A stretch of DNA of 64,000 nt, taken from positions 4,517 through 68,516 of the forward strand of contig CAZNLT010000004.1 in the NCBI GenBank assembly GCA_964573705.1, written 5' to 3'. Below the pieces are notes generated by a model. That model made no database searches. It was not told the origin of the DNA and was given only the letters and a program-made list of their open reading frames with translations. Each line of letters opens with the position of its first letter. The stretch's first letter is position 1. Source of the stretch: JAABSQ01 sp964573705. Lineage in GTDB: Bacteria; Desulfobacterota; Desulfobacteria; Desulfobacterales; Desulfococcaceae. This document shows positions 9,160 to 18,497 of the stretch, one piece after another. Position numbers and translations under genes: made by a program.

Positions 9160-9954
9160 ATGAAGAAAGCAGAAGATCACACGAAGCCCAAAAGATATGG
9201 AATGGTCATTGACCTCGACAAGTGCACCGGGTGCGGCGCCTGCATGGTGGCCTGTTCTGCGGAAAACAATGTTCCTTTCAAGAAGGATGAATCCGAAAAG
9301 CTGCTCAGCATCACCTGGATGAGGGTATATAAACTCTCCAACAACGAAAAATATCCGAACACCGACATCTGCTACCTGCCCCGCCCCTGTATGCACTGCG
9401 AGGGGCATGCGGGTCATTCCCCCTGCGTCTCGGTCTGCCCGGCTACGGTGACCGACTACAGCACCGAAACCGGCATCGTCAGCCAGATCTATACCCGTTG
9501 TTTCGGATGCCGGTACTGCATGGCGGCCTGCCCTTACCACGCCCGGTATTTTAACTGGTGGGATCCGGTTTGGCCCAAGGGCATGGAAAAGATGCTCAGC
9601 CCGGACGTGTCGGTCCGAACGCGCGGAGTGGTGGAAAAATGCAGTTTTTGCTATCACCGGTATCAGCGGGCCAAAGACAAGGCTTATATCGAAGGACGAC
9701 CCGATATCGAGGAAGAAGAATACCAGACGGCCTGCACCCAGGCCTGTCCGGCCAGGGCCATCACCTTCGGAGACCTTAATAATCCCAAGCACAAGGTCTA
9801 TGAACTGAAGCAGGATCCCAATGCCTTCCGTCTGCTCGAACGGCTCGGAACCAATCCGAAGGTCTACTATGTATCGAGCCGGGAATGGGTACGGAAATCC
9901 GGAGACAACTACCTGCAACACGAAGAACCCGGATATATCGCGACCAAGCACTAA
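9160..9954 (+). CDS. qrcC: QrcC, ferredoxin-like iron-sulfur subunit
   Basis: 264 residues with four cysteine groups: CTGCGACMVAC (residues 22-32), CMHC with a later CVSVC, CFGCRYCMAACP, and CSFC with CTQACP. This is the four-cluster ferredoxin layout of the electron-transfer subunit in polysulfide reductase, ACIII and Qrc complexes. It should pass electrons from QrcA/QrcB to the quinone site at QrcD. It has no signal peptide of its own, so it probably travels with the Tat-exported QrcB. Gaps of about 96 and 64 bases separate it from qrcB and qrcD. Confidence 0.93.
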   Translation: MKKAEDHTKPKRYGMVIDLDKCTGCGACMVACSAENNVPFKKDESEKLLSITWMRVYKLSNNEKYPNTDICYLPRPCMHCEGHAGHSPCVSVCPATVTDYSTETGIVSQIYTRCFGCRYCMAACPYHARYFNWWDPVWPKGMEKMLSPDVSVRTRGVVEKCSFCYHRYQRAKDKAYIEGRPDIEEEEYQTACTQACPARAITFGDLNNPKHKVYELKQDPNAFRLLERLGTNPKVYYVSSREWVRKSGDNYLQHEEPGYIATKH

Positions 9955-10018
9955 GATGCCTGCTATGGATAACGGCAAGGGATAACAGAAACTGCACAGG
10001 ATGAGGAGTATATAGGAT

Positions 10019-11257
10019 ATGGATTCTGCATTGATACCCAAGGGCGTAAAACGGTGTTCTTTGGGGAAATTCACCCTCTTAATCGCGGTGGTCGGCGCAG
10101 TGCTGTTGTGGGGCGTCTATGCCATGCTGCTCTGCTGGATCAAGGGCCTCAACCAGACCAACATGAACGATTATTACGGATTCGCCCTCTGGATCTGGGC
10201 GGACCTCGCGGTGATCGCCCTGGGAGGCGGCGCTTTTTTTACCGGCTTTCTCAAGTACATCGTCGGCAAGGATGAACTCAAGAACATCATCAACTATGCG
10301 GTGCTGATCGGGTTTATCTGCTACAGTTCGGCTCTGTTGATTTTGGCCATCGACATCGGTCAGCCGCTGCGGGGATGGTTTATCTTCTGGCATGCCAATA
10401 TCCATTCCATGCTCACCGAGGTGGCCTTCTGTCTGACCTGCTACTTCGGGGTATTGACAATCGAATATGTTCCCCTGGTACTGGAAAATAGACAGTTGAA
10501 TAAGGTGCCGTTTTTCCATAACCTGGCCCACAACATGCACGGCATCATGGCGGTGTTTGCGGCCACCGGGGCCTTCCTCTCCTTTTTCCATCAGGGGTCC
10601 CTGGGCGGCGTGGCCGGGGTTCTTTTCGGCCGGCCTTTCGGGTATCGGGAAGGGGTGTTCGTCTGGCCCTGGACCTTTTTTCTGTTCACCTGGTCCGCAG
10701 CCGCGTATGGCCCCTCCTTTACACTGATGTGCACCAAGATCCTCGAAAAAGCCTCGGGGAAACAGCTGGTCAAAGAGACTGTGGTCGACCTGCTGGCCAA
10801 GATTTCCGGATGGATGATTCTGACCTACATCATCGCCAAGATCGCCGATACCCTCTACTGGGCGCTGGTCACGGCCCCCGCCATGGGGCATACGCTGATG
10901 GATTTCTACTCCAACAATCCGGTGTACGGTATCTGGATACTGGTTCTGGAGATCGTCCTCGGCGGCATCATTCCGGCGATCATCCTGGTGATTCCCAGGA
11001 CCCGACGGAATGGGTATTTGAGGATGATGGCCATTATTCTCGGTGTGATCGGTGTCAGCGTCAATCGTTGGGTCATGGTGCTTCAGGTGATGGCGGCGCC
11101 GGTGATGCCCTTCGATTTCTGGGCCATGTATTACCCCAGCTGGCAGGAAGTCGCCACCACCATTCTGCCGGTGGCCTACGGCATTATTCTGATCGCCCTC
11201 TCTTACCGCTACCTGCCGATCTTTCCGCAGGAGCCGGAATTGAACCCCGTTGACTAA
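10019..11257 (+). CDS. qrcD: QrcD, NrfD/PsrC-family quinone-binding membrane subunit
   Basis: 412 residues with about ten membrane helices, characteristic of the NrfD/PsrC family (for example ILAIDIGQPLRGW and MTEVAF-like helices). In Qrc this subunit reduces menaquinone with electrons from the periplasmic subunits. It ends the qrcABCD set in the expected order, and a 56-residue membrane protein follows 27 bases later. Confidence 0.92.
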   Translation: MDSALIPKGVKRCSLGKFTLLIAVVGAVLLWGVYAMLLCWIKGLNQTNMNDYYGFALWIWADLAVIALGGGAFFTGFLKYIVGKDELKNIINYAVLIGFICYSSALLILAIDIGQPLRGWFIFWHANIHSMLTEVAFCLTCYFGVLTIEYVPLVLENRQLNKVPFFHNLAHNMHGIMAVFAATGAFLSFFHQGSLGGVAGVLFGRPFGYREGVFVWPWTFFLFTWSAAAYGPSFTLMCTKILEKASGKQLVKETVVDLLAKISGWMILTYIIAKIADTLYWALVTAPAMGHTLMDFYSNNPVYGIWILVLEIVLGGIIPAIILVIPRTRRNGYLRMMAIILGVIGVSVNRWVMVLQVMAAPVMPFDFWAMYYPSWQEVATTILPVAYGIILIALSYRYLPIFPQEPELNPVD

Positions 11258-11284
11258 CCCCGTCGAATTTTAGGAGGAGAACTT

Positions 11285-11455
11285 ATGTTTCCAGGATTTT
11301 TTGAATGGATTTGGGATGGGGGACACATGCTGTTCATGGGCGGTCTGTGGTACGCCCTGGGCATCATCGGTCTGGGCCTGACCTACTGTATTTTTAAAGC
11401 CGCGATTGAAACCGCCCAAGGCAAAGGGGAAGGCCACGGCGAAGAACATCATTAG
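11285..11455 (+). CDS. Small single-TM protein following qrcD
   Basis: A 56-codon reading frame with a very strong ribosome site (TAGGAGGAGAACTT before ATG at 11285). The product starts MFPGFFEWIWDGGHMLFMGG, continues through one hydrophobic helix (about residues 18-40) and ends with a His/Glu-rich tail (GHGEEHH). It sits 27 bases after qrcD and before a strong terminator, so it is the last gene of the qrc transcript. I infer a small accessory or stabilising subunit of the complex. No named family is claimed. Confidence 0.75.
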   Translation: MFPGFFEWIWDGGHMLFMGGLWYALGIIGLGLTYCIFKAAIETAQGKGEGHGEEHH

Positions 11456-11479
11456 GATACCCTGACATACCAAAGTTTC

Positions 11480-11526
11480 AAAAAAGCGCTTTCTTCCCGG
11501 GGCCTCTGGGGATGGGGCGCTTTTTT
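11480..11526 (+). terminator. Rho-independent terminator of the qrc operon
   Basis: AAAAAAGCGC (11480-11489) pairs with GCGCTTTTTT (11517-11526), with additional CCC/GGG pairing inside the loop. The T-run ends the structure. It lies 25 bases after the small gene and before murA. Confidence 0.8.
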
Positions 11527-11585
11527 GTTGGAAATTCTTTTCCGGATGGATCCGGATCAGAACCCGGGAGCGAGAGAAGAAGACC

Positions 11586-12839
11586 ATGGATAAGATAATT
11601 GTGGACGGGGGGAAGCGGCTGGCCGGCGAGGTTTCCATCAGCGGCGCCAAAAACGCGGCTCTGCCGATTCTGGCCGCATCCCTGCTGACGGACGGCATGA
11701 ATACCTACCGGAATGTGCCGCGGCTTCATGATATCGCCAGCATTCGGGAACTGTTGGTCTATCTCGGGGCCCATGTCGACGCCGATGACGACCATGTCAT
11801 TCGCATCAAGGCCAACGGGCTTTGCCAGACCGAAGCCCCGTATGATCTGGTCCGCAAAATGCGCGCCTCCATTCTCGTCCTGGGCCCCCTGGTGGCGCGA
11901 CTGGGAAAGGCCCGGGTCTCCCTGCCGGGCGGGTGCGCCATCGGGGCCCGGCCCATCAACCTTCATTTGAAGGGGCTGGCCCGGCTGGGGGCCTCCATCG
12001 AACTGACCCACGGGTATGTAGAAGCCACCGCCGACCGGTTGAAAGGGGATGATTTTTATCTGGATGTGCCCACCGTTACCGGCACCGAAAATCTGATGAT
12101 GGCGGCGGTGCTGGCCCGGGGTACAACCATTTTGCGAAACGTGGCCCGGGAGCCGGAGATCCTGGCCCTGGCCGACGCACTCAACCGAATGGGCGCCCGA
12201 ATCTCCGGGGCCGGTTCTTCGGTGGTCACCATTCACGGGGTGGATGCGCTGACGCCGGCCGATATTTCCATTATCCCCGACCGGATTGAAGCGGGGACTT
12301 TTATGGTGGCTGCCGTCCTGACCGGCGGGGATGTCACGGTCCTCGATTGTGAACCCGACCATATGGGGGCCATGCTCAACAAGCTTCGACAGACCGGCGC
12401 CCGAATCACCGTCAACGGTCGTTCGGTTCGGGTTCAGGGGCCGGAAAAGATCACCAGCGTCGATATCAAAACCCTGCCCTATCCCGGCTTCCCCACCGAC
12501 ATGCAGGCCCAGTTCATGGTTTTGATGTCGGTGGCCGGGGGCCTCAGCATTATTTCCGAAACCATTTTTGAAAACCGCTTCATTCACGTCAGTGAACTGC
12601 GCCGCCTGGGGGCCGATATCACCGTATCCGGAAACTCGGCCATGATCAAAGGGGTCGACCACCTGTCCGGGGCCCCGGTGATGGCCACCGATCTTCGGGC
12701 CAGCGCCTCCCTGATACTGGCCGGGTTGGTGGCCGAGGGGCAAACCGTCATCAACCGGGTCTATCATCTGGACCGGGGTTATGAAGCCATCGAGGAGAAA
12801 TTCGCCGGCCTGGGTGCTGCCGTTCAACGGGTCCGGTAG
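11586..12839 (+). CDS. murA: UDP-N-acetylglucosamine 1-carboxyvinyltransferase
   Basis: 417 residues, the normal MurA length. It transfers enolpyruvate from PEP to UDP-GlcNAc in the first committed step of peptidoglycan synthesis in the cytoplasm. The N-terminal SISGAKNAALPIL segment binds substrate, and the active-site cysteine is near residue 117 in PGGCAIGARPINLH. The C-terminal RASASLILAGLVAEG segment is also typical. The comEC reading frame begins inside its 3' end, suggesting translational coupling. Confidence 0.96.
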   Translation: MDKIIVDGGKRLAGEVSISGAKNAALPILAASLLTDGMNTYRNVPRLHDIASIRELLVYLGAHVDADDDHVIRIKANGLCQTEAPYDLVRKMRASILVLGPLVARLGKARVSLPGGCAIGARPINLHLKGLARLGASIELTHGYVEATADRLKGDDFYLDVPTVTGTENLMMAAVLARGTTILRNVAREPEILALADALNRMGARISGAGSSVVTIHGVDALTPADISIIPDRIEAGTFMVAAVLTGGDVTVLDCEPDHMGAMLNKLRQTGARITVNGRSVRVQGPEKITSVDIKTLPYPGFPTDMQAQFMVLMSVAGGLSIISETIFENRFIHVSELRRLGADITVSGNSAMIKGVDHLSGAPVMATDLRASASLILAGLVAEGQTVINRVYHLDRGYEAIEEKFAGLGAAVQRVR

Positions 12840-15390
12840 GGGACTGATTCAAGGCGGGCGAAGGCCTTTTCTTCGCCCCGCCGTTCCGGTGCTGTTTGCT
12901 TTCATGGCGGGGGCCCTGGCGGGGTCTGCATTTCCCGGGCATAAAGCGATCGTATTCGGCGCCGGCTGGCTTACGGCCGGGGCCGCTCTCTTTTTTCTCC
13001 TGTTTCGCAAACGTCCCTCCGGAATATTTCTGCTCCTGATATTGGCCGCCCTGGGCTATCTGGGGATCGACCATCGGATCACCCCCGGCTTTCCCGCGGA
13101 TCACATCAGCCGTTACGCCGACCATTTCAGCCCTGGAATCACCGGTCGAATCCACTCCGCCCCGGTCCCCTACGCAAGAGACGGGATTCGGTTCGTGTTG
13201 CAGGTGGATTCATTGGGAACCGATCCGGTGCCGGTGACCGGACGGTTGCGGGTATCTGCCCGAGGCGATCTTCCGGAACTCTCCGTGGGAGACCGAATCG
13301 CGTTTGCCGGCAAAATTCGCGGCATTCGAAATTTCAACAACCCGGGCGGTTTCGATTATGAGCGGCATATGGCGTTTCAGGGCTTGTGGGTAACCGCATA
13401 CGTGCGAAAAGACAGCCTGGTCGTTCTGCAGAAAAACCGAAGCCCTTCCTGGATCGAAAGCATTCAGGAAAAAAGAAGCGAACTGGCCGGGGTGATCGAG
13501 AAGACGGCGGTTTCAGCGGTTTCCGAAGGGGTGCTGAAGGCCCTGATCATAGGGGATAAGAGCTCCATTTCAGACGACCTTCGGGAGCGGTTCAACCGGG
13601 CCGGCATCAGCCATCTGCTGGCGATTTCCGGTCTTCACATCGGCATCGTCGCCGGCCTCTTTTTCGGGATCTTCAGGGGGTTGCTCTCCTGGTGGCGGCC
13701 GCTTCTGTGGAATGGATGGCTTCATCCGGCGGCGGCGGGCCTGACCCTGGTTCCGGTTCTGGCATACGGATTGATTTCCGGAATGTCTCCGGCCACCCAA
13801 AGGGCCCTGGTCATGGTTCTCGTTTTCCTGGTCACCTTTTGGGTCCGCAGAGAGCCCGACGTTCTCAATACCATCGCCCTGGCCGCTCTGGTGATCCTGA
13901 TGGTTCATCCGCCGGCCCTGTTTTCCATTTCCTTTCAGCTCTCTTTTGCCGCGGTGATCGCTATCGTCTGGGGACTTTCCCGAGTGGTTCAACCGGTTCC
14001 GAAGGAGTTCACCCGATACGGCGTCTGGAAGCGTCGGCTGAAAACCTTCCTGTGGGTCTCCTTCTGGGCCGTAATCGGCACTCTGCCGTTGACCATGTTC
14101 TATTTCAACCAGGTGTCGTTTATCGGATTGGCCGCCAACCTGATTTTCATTCCGCTGATCGGATTCATAACGGTTCCGCTGGGCCTGTCAGGCGTGTTCC
14201 TCCATCTGATTAACCCTGCGCTCGGAGAGTGGTTTTTTCACGGCGCCCACCTGGTTGCGGCCTTTTCCCTGAAGATGGTTCCGTTTTTTGCGGAATTGCC
14301 TTGGGGGGCGATGCGGACGATTACGCCTACCCCCCTGGAAATCGGCTGCTATTATCTGTTGGTCTGGTCATTAGTGAACCTGCCGGCTTCATCCGATCCC
14401 TTAAAAAACAAAAATCGGATATGGACACCGAAACGGGTGCTGATATGCGTTCTGGTGATTTTTTCGGCGGATGTCGGCTACTGGGGTTACCAGCGCTTCG
14501 GTCGGGCGGACCTGCGGGTGACGGTCATGGATGTGGGCCAGGGGAGCGCGATACTGGCGGAATTGCCCGGGGGGCGGTGCCTGCTGATCGACGGCGGCGG
14601 GTTTTACGATAACTCGGTCTTCGATGTGGGGGCTCGGATTGTGGCCCCCATTTTGTGGCGAAAGAAAATCCGCACGGTAGACACCATTGTGCTCACCCAC
14701 CCGGACAGCGATCACCTGAACGGACTGCTTTTTATCGCGAAGCATTTTCATGTCCGAACCGTCTGGACATCGGGTGCGGACAAGGATACCGCCGGCTACC
14801 GGGAATTTATGGAGATCATTCGGCGGCACAGAATCGAACGCCCAGTTTTTCGAAGTTTATCCCGGCAGGTGGAGCTGGGGGCGCTCGATCTGGAGATTCT
14901 TTATCCGCCCGAGGATTTCTTTGATCAGGAAAAAGCGGCGGCATGGCAAAGGGAATCCAATAATGCATCCCTGGTGACCCTGCTCCGTTTCGGTGATGTG
15001 TCCTTCCTGTTCCCGGGAGATATTGAAGCGGAGGCCGAGGCGGAACTGGTCCGGCTTCAGGGGCAGAATCTGGACTGTACAGTCCTCATCGCGCCCCACC
15101 ACGGCTGCCGCTCATCCAACAGCCCGGTTTTTGTGGACCATGCGGCCCCGGAGATCGTCATCACCTCCTCGGGATGGAAGAATCGTTTTCACTGTCCGCA
15201 TCCCTCGGTGCTGAAGCGATACGCCGAACGCGGGTGCCGAATCTTCGGCACCGATCGCCACGGGGCGGTGGAGGTTCGCACCGACGGGCGCGAGGTGCGA
15301 ATCTCCACCGCCACTGGGTTCACGTCTCAGGAGATCATCTCAGAACACAGGGAAAGCAAAAGTTCGTATACTATCGGTTTACAAAAATAA
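12781..15390 (+). CDS. comEC: ComEC/Rec2 family DNA-uptake protein
   Basis: 869 residues if the ATG at 12781 is used, which overlaps murA by 59 bases; a GTG at 12814 is an alternative. The order is a short N-terminal membrane part, an OB-like soluble domain (residues about 100-200), the Competence membrane domain (LLAISGLHIGIVAGLFFG near 280), and a metallo-beta-lactamase-like domain at the C-terminus with LTHPDSDHLNGL and APHHGCRSSN. This full three-domain form is the channel and nuclease proposed to bring single-stranded DNA into the cytoplasm. No other competence genes are nearby. Confidence 0.9.
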   Translation: MKPSRRNSPAWVLPFNGSGRGLIQGGRRPFLRPAVPVLFAFMAGALAGSAFPGHKAIVFGAGWLTAGAALFFLLFRKRPSGIFLLLILAALGYLGIDHRITPGFPADHISRYADHFSPGITGRIHSAPVPYARDGIRFVLQVDSLGTDPVPVTGRLRVSARGDLPELSVGDRIAFAGKIRGIRNFNNPGGFDYERHMAFQGLWVTAYVRKDSLVVLQKNRSPSWIESIQEKRSELAGVIEKTAVSAVSEGVLKALIIGDKSSISDDLRERFNRAGISHLLAISGLHIGIVAGLFFGIFRGLLSWWRPLLWNGWLHPAAAGLTLVPVLAYGLISGMSPATQRALVMVLVFLVTFWVRREPDVLNTIALAALVILMVHPPALFSISFQLSFAAVIAIVWGLSRVVQPVPKEFTRYGVWKRRLKTFLWVSFWAVIGTLPLTMFYFNQVSFIGLAANLIFIPLIGFITVPLGLSGVFLHLINPALGEWFFHGAHLVAAFSLKMVPFFAELPWGAMRTITPTPLEIGCYYLLVWSLVNLPASSDPLKNKNRIWTPKRVLICVLVIFSADVGYWGYQRFGRADLRVTVMDVGQGSAILAELPGGRCLLIDGGGFYDNSVFDVGARIVAPILWRKKIRTVDTIVLTHPDSDHLNGLLFIAKHFHVRTVWTSGADKDTAGYREFMEIIRRHRIERPVFRSLSRQVELGALDLEILYPPEDFFDQEKAAAWQRESNNASLVTLLRFGDVSFLFPGDIEAEAEAELVRLQGQNLDCTVLIAPHHGCRSSNSPVFVDHAAPEIVITSSGWKNRFHCPHPSVLKRYAERGCRIFGTDRHGAVEVRTDGREVRISTATGFTSQEIISEHRESKSSYTIGLQK

Positions 15391-15488
15391 CCGCACATTC
15401 TATAGAGACAACACACGCGTTTTTATTTGACTACAAATTCGGATTCGCGGTTCTATATAAAACGATTCTCAGGGAAAAGGAGATCATC

Positions 15489-16739
15489 ATGAAAGATGTG
15501 GTTATTGTTTCCGCCTGCCGGACCCCCATCGGGGCGTTCGGGGGGACTTTGAAGGATATGAATGCCGCGGCCCTGGCCGCGGTGACCATGAAAGAGGCGG
15601 TGAGCCGGGCCGGGATCGATCCGGCCCTGATCGACGATGTGCGCTACGGCTGCTGCATGGAGCCTTCGGACGCCCTCAACATCACCCGGGTGGCGGCGCT
15701 GCTGGCGGGGATTCCGGATACGGTGACGGCGGCCACCATCAACCGGGTCTGCATTTCGGGCATGGAGGCGGTCATCTCGGGGATGGCCATGATTCAGGCC
15801 GGCATGGCGGATGTCATCCTGGCCGGGGGGACCGAGCACATGTCCGGGGTCCCCTACGAGGTCCCGGCGGCCCGGTGGGGATGCCGGCTTCAGGACCAGG
15901 CTTTTGTGGACGCCATGATCCATGCCCTGCACTGCGGGTCTCACATCATTCCCCATCCCGAGGACGGGCCGGTGAATGCGGAGGAGCCGCCCCTGAGCAT
16001 GTTCAAGGGCAAACCTTACATCATGGGCCATACCGCCGAATTCATCGCGCAGCACCTGGATATTTCCCGGGAGGAGATGGACGAGGTGGCCCTGCGCAGC
16101 CACAATGCGGCGGAACGGGCCAATCAGGAAGGGGAGTTCGCCGAGGAAATCGTGCCGGTGGAGGTCCCCCGACGAAAAAAAGACCCGCTGGTTTTCGACA
16201 AAGACGAGCATTTTCGTCCCGGTTTGACGATGGCGGATCTCCAGAAACTGCCCGCAGCCTTCGTTCCCAAAATCGGCAAGGTGACCGCCGGCAATTCCAG
16301 CGGCATCAACGACGGGTCCTCGGCCATGATCATCCTGTCGGCGGATAAGGCCCGGGAACTCGGGCTGACCCCGATGGCCCGCATCAAAGCGGTGGGACGG
16401 GGGGCGTGTCATCCCTCCATCATGGGGCTGTCTCCGGTGCCGGCGGTTCATCATCTGATGAAACGCAGCGGTCTCAAGATCGCGGATTTCGAACTGGTCG
16501 AAATCAATGAAGCCTTTGCGGCCCAGTACATCGGATGCGAACGGGAACTCGGCTTGAAACGGGAACTCACCAACATCAACGGCTCGGGCATCGGTCTGGG
16601 CCATCCGGTGGGCGCCACCGGATGCCGCATCATGACCACCCTGCTGTACGGTATGCGAAAACGGGGCAACACTCTGGGGCTGGCCACCCTCTGCGGCGGG
16701 GGCGGGGTGTCCATGGCCTGCGCCCTGGAGGTCCTCTAA
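15489..16739 (+). CDS. Thiolase (acetyl-CoA C-acyltransferase family)
   Basis: 416 residues from the ATG at 15489, which has AAGGAG upstream. The acyl-accepting cysteine is at residue 88 in NRVCISGMEAV, and the other catalytic blocks are NEAFAAQY, GHPVGATGCRI and CGGGGVSMA. The enzyme either condenses two acyl-CoA or cleaves 3-ketoacyl-CoA. The cysteine block differs from the common NRLCGSG form (Ile replaces Gly), so substrate preference is uncertain. It stands alone, with a weak hairpin after it. Confidence 0.9.
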   Translation: MKDVVIVSACRTPIGAFGGTLKDMNAAALAAVTMKEAVSRAGIDPALIDDVRYGCCMEPSDALNITRVAALLAGIPDTVTAATINRVCISGMEAVISGMAMIQAGMADVILAGGTEHMSGVPYEVPAARWGCRLQDQAFVDAMIHALHCGSHIIPHPEDGPVNAEEPPLSMFKGKPYIMGHTAEFIAQHLDISREEMDEVALRSHNAAERANQEGEFAEEIVPVEVPRRKKDPLVFDKDEHFRPGLTMADLQKLPAAFVPKIGKVTAGNSSGINDGSSAMIILSADKARELGLTPMARIKAVGRGACHPSIMGLSPVPAVHHLMKRSGLKIADFELVEINEAFAAQYIGCERELGLKRELTNINGSGIGLGHPVGATGCRIMTTLLYGMRKRGNTLGLATLCGGGGVSMACALEVL

Positions 16740-16757
16740 GCGGAACGGTTTCACGCC

Positions 16758-16783
16758 GGAAGGGACCCGCGCCGGCGCCTTCC
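16758..16783. terminator. Possible hairpin terminator between convergent genes
   Basis: GGAAGG (16758-16763) pairs with CCTTCC (16778-16783) around a GC-rich palindromic loop. The T-run is interrupted, so this is a weak candidate between the thiolase and rmuC ends. Confidence 0.35.
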
Positions 16784-16785
16784 TT

Positions 16786-18198
16786 CTAAGTGTCGTCGGC
16801 GTCTTCTTCGATGAACTCTTCGGGATTCATGGGCGTTCGGGCCCGGGTATGGATGGGATTCGGAAGGCGCTCATCCGGATCTTCTCCGATCCCCATCTCC
16901 TGAAACCGCCGCATGGCCGGCAGCAGCCGGCGCTCCAGCGATCCCACCGAGCGGTTGAACCCGTCCAGGGTGCGGTTGAGATGAATGCCGAGGTCCCCCA
17001 GATGGCCGATGAAGGTCTCCATGCGCCGGAACAGCTCCTTTCCTTCTTCGGCGATTCGGCGGGCGTTTTCGGTCATGCGATGCTGCTGCCATCCCCAGGC
17101 CACCGACCGCAGCAGGGCGATCAGGGTCACCGGGGTGGTGACCAGGACCCGCTGATCCACCGCATATTCGAGTATGCCGGGGTCTTTTTCAAAGGCCGCC
17201 GACAGACAGGCCTCATTGGGGATGAACATGACCACGAAATCCGGCGCTTCCTCGAACTGGGACCAGTATTTTTTCTGGCTCAGCTCCCGAACCCGCCCCT
17301 GAAGGGCCTTGGCGTGGTCCCCAAGGCGCCGGGAGCGAAACCCCTCGTCTTCCGATCCCACGGCCTCGAGATAGGCCTCCAGGGGCGCCTTGGAATCCAC
17401 CGGGAGCTTGCCCCCGTGGGGCAGATGGACGACCATGTCGGGCCGGCCGGTGTCGCCGCCCCGGACCTGTTCGGAGAAGTCCACATGCTTGACCATGCCG
17501 GCCATTTCCACCACCCGGCGGAGCTGGATTTCCCCCCACCGCCCCCGGACCGTCGAAGACTTGAGGGCCTGGGTCAGGGTGACGGTGGCGGTCTGAAGCT
17601 CGGACTGGGTTCGGGAGAGCTGGTTCAACTGGGTTCGCAGGCCCTCGTAGGCGCCTTCCCGTTTTTGCTCTAATTCCCTTAAATGACCGTCCAGGGCGGT
17701 GAGATTCTCTTTGACCGGGTCCACCAGTTGCCTGATTTCGGCCTTCTGCAGGTTCCAGTCCCCCTTGAACTGGTTCAGCAGGGACCGGGTATTTTCCCCG
17801 GCCCGGTTCAGGAAGGCTTCGGAGTTGCTTTTTAGAATTCGATGGGCCAGCACCTCAAAGGCATCTCGCATCTGGTCCCGTGCGGTCTCCGCCCATTGCA
17901 GCTTTTCGGCGTCCGCGGTTCGGGCCGCCTGAATTCCCGCACGTTCAATCCGAAGTGCTTCAATTTCCTCCTGATGGTCCTGCAGGGCCGGCTCCAACCG
18001 GTCGATTTTGGCAGTAAGCCCGTCCCGTTCGGTCGTGAGACGGGCGATCCGGATTTCCAGGTCCGCGGTTTGACGCCCCCGGGCGGCCCGGGACCACAGC
18101 CAGGTGATCAGAATTCCAAACAGAAGGCCGCACAGAAAAACTCCGGCACTGATGAGCCATCGGGTCTGATCCGGGGTGAGCGGGATGGAAAGGTTCAT
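16786..18198 (-). CDS. rmuC: DNA recombination protein RmuC
   Basis: 470 residues from the ATG ending at 18198 (MNLSIPLTPDQ). A TTG 13 codons upstream is possible but less likely. An N-terminal membrane helix (about residues 14-34) is followed by a long coiled coil (about 40-190) and the RmuC domain (RGRWGEIQLRRVVEMAGM, then LPVDSKAPLEAYL and FVVMFIPNEACLSAA). RmuC proteins limit inversions at short repeats and carry a nuclease-like fold. The gene is convergent with the thiolase. Confidence 0.93.
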   Translation of the reverse strand: MNLSIPLTPDQTRWLISAGVFLCGLLFGILITWLWSRAARGRQTADLEIRIARLTTERDGLTAKIDRLEPALQDHQEEIEALRIERAGIQAARTADAEKLQWAETARDQMRDAFEVLAHRILKSNSEAFLNRAGENTRSLLNQFKGDWNLQKAEIRQLVDPVKENLTALDGHLRELEQKREGAYEGLRTQLNQLSRTQSELQTATVTLTQALKSSTVRGRWGEIQLRRVVEMAGMVKHVDFSEQVRGGDTGRPDMVVHLPHGGKLPVDSKAPLEAYLEAVGSEDEGFRSRRLGDHAKALQGRVRELSQKKYWSQFEEAPDFVVMFIPNEACLSAAFEKDPGILEYAVDQRVLVTTPVTLIALLRSVAWGWQQHRMTENARRIAEEGKELFRRMETFIGHLGDLGIHLNRTLDGFNRSVGSLERRLLPAMRRFQEMGIGEDPDERLPNPIHTRARTPMNPEEFIEEDADDT

Positions 18199-18289
18199 GG
18201 TGAAGGGTTTGATATCAGGGCGCCGCGGGTGTGTCAATGTGTCCGAGAGGACCAGGTTTCAAATGAATGGCTTTGATCGCCTATAATCA

Positions 18290-18316
18290 GGCCGAAACGA
18301 TGATCATGGCAAAAAT
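18290..18316 (+). repeat. Copy A of the CCGAAACGATGATCATGG repeat family
   Basis: GGCCGAAACGATGATCATGG (18290-18309) followed by CAAAAAT. The same core recurs near 19761-19824, 32327-32380, 35883-36027 and 36421-36447. This copy is a single arm. It lies in the 299-base gap between rmuC and the histidine kinase, which otherwise holds only the kinase promoter. Confidence 0.7.
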
Positions 18317-18455
18317 AATCGAACGGCCCGTGTTTTGCATGAACCTTGATTGAAAGAACAGGGTTGTATCGGAAAATCCAGGAACCCGGGAGAGTAGGAT
18401 AAATCTACCGGAGAATACGGTTCTTCATCCATTGATTTAAGCGGGTGCATCTGAT

Positions 18456-18485
18456 TTGACGTCATATTGAAATCACCCCGATACT
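18456..18485 (+). promoter_or_regulatory. Candidate promoter for the histidine kinase
   Basis: TTGACG (18456-18461) and GATACT (18480-18485) are 18 bases apart. Transcription would start near 18492, only a few bases before the first ATG, which favours one of the later ATGs at 18504 or 18513. Confidence 0.4.
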
Positions 18486-18497
18486 CTTTTCCTCGAA

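Noticed and set aside
15427..15460. Promoter before the thiolase (TTGACT and TATATA)
   Set aside because: The spacing is 21 bases or more, too long for a sigma-70 promoter.
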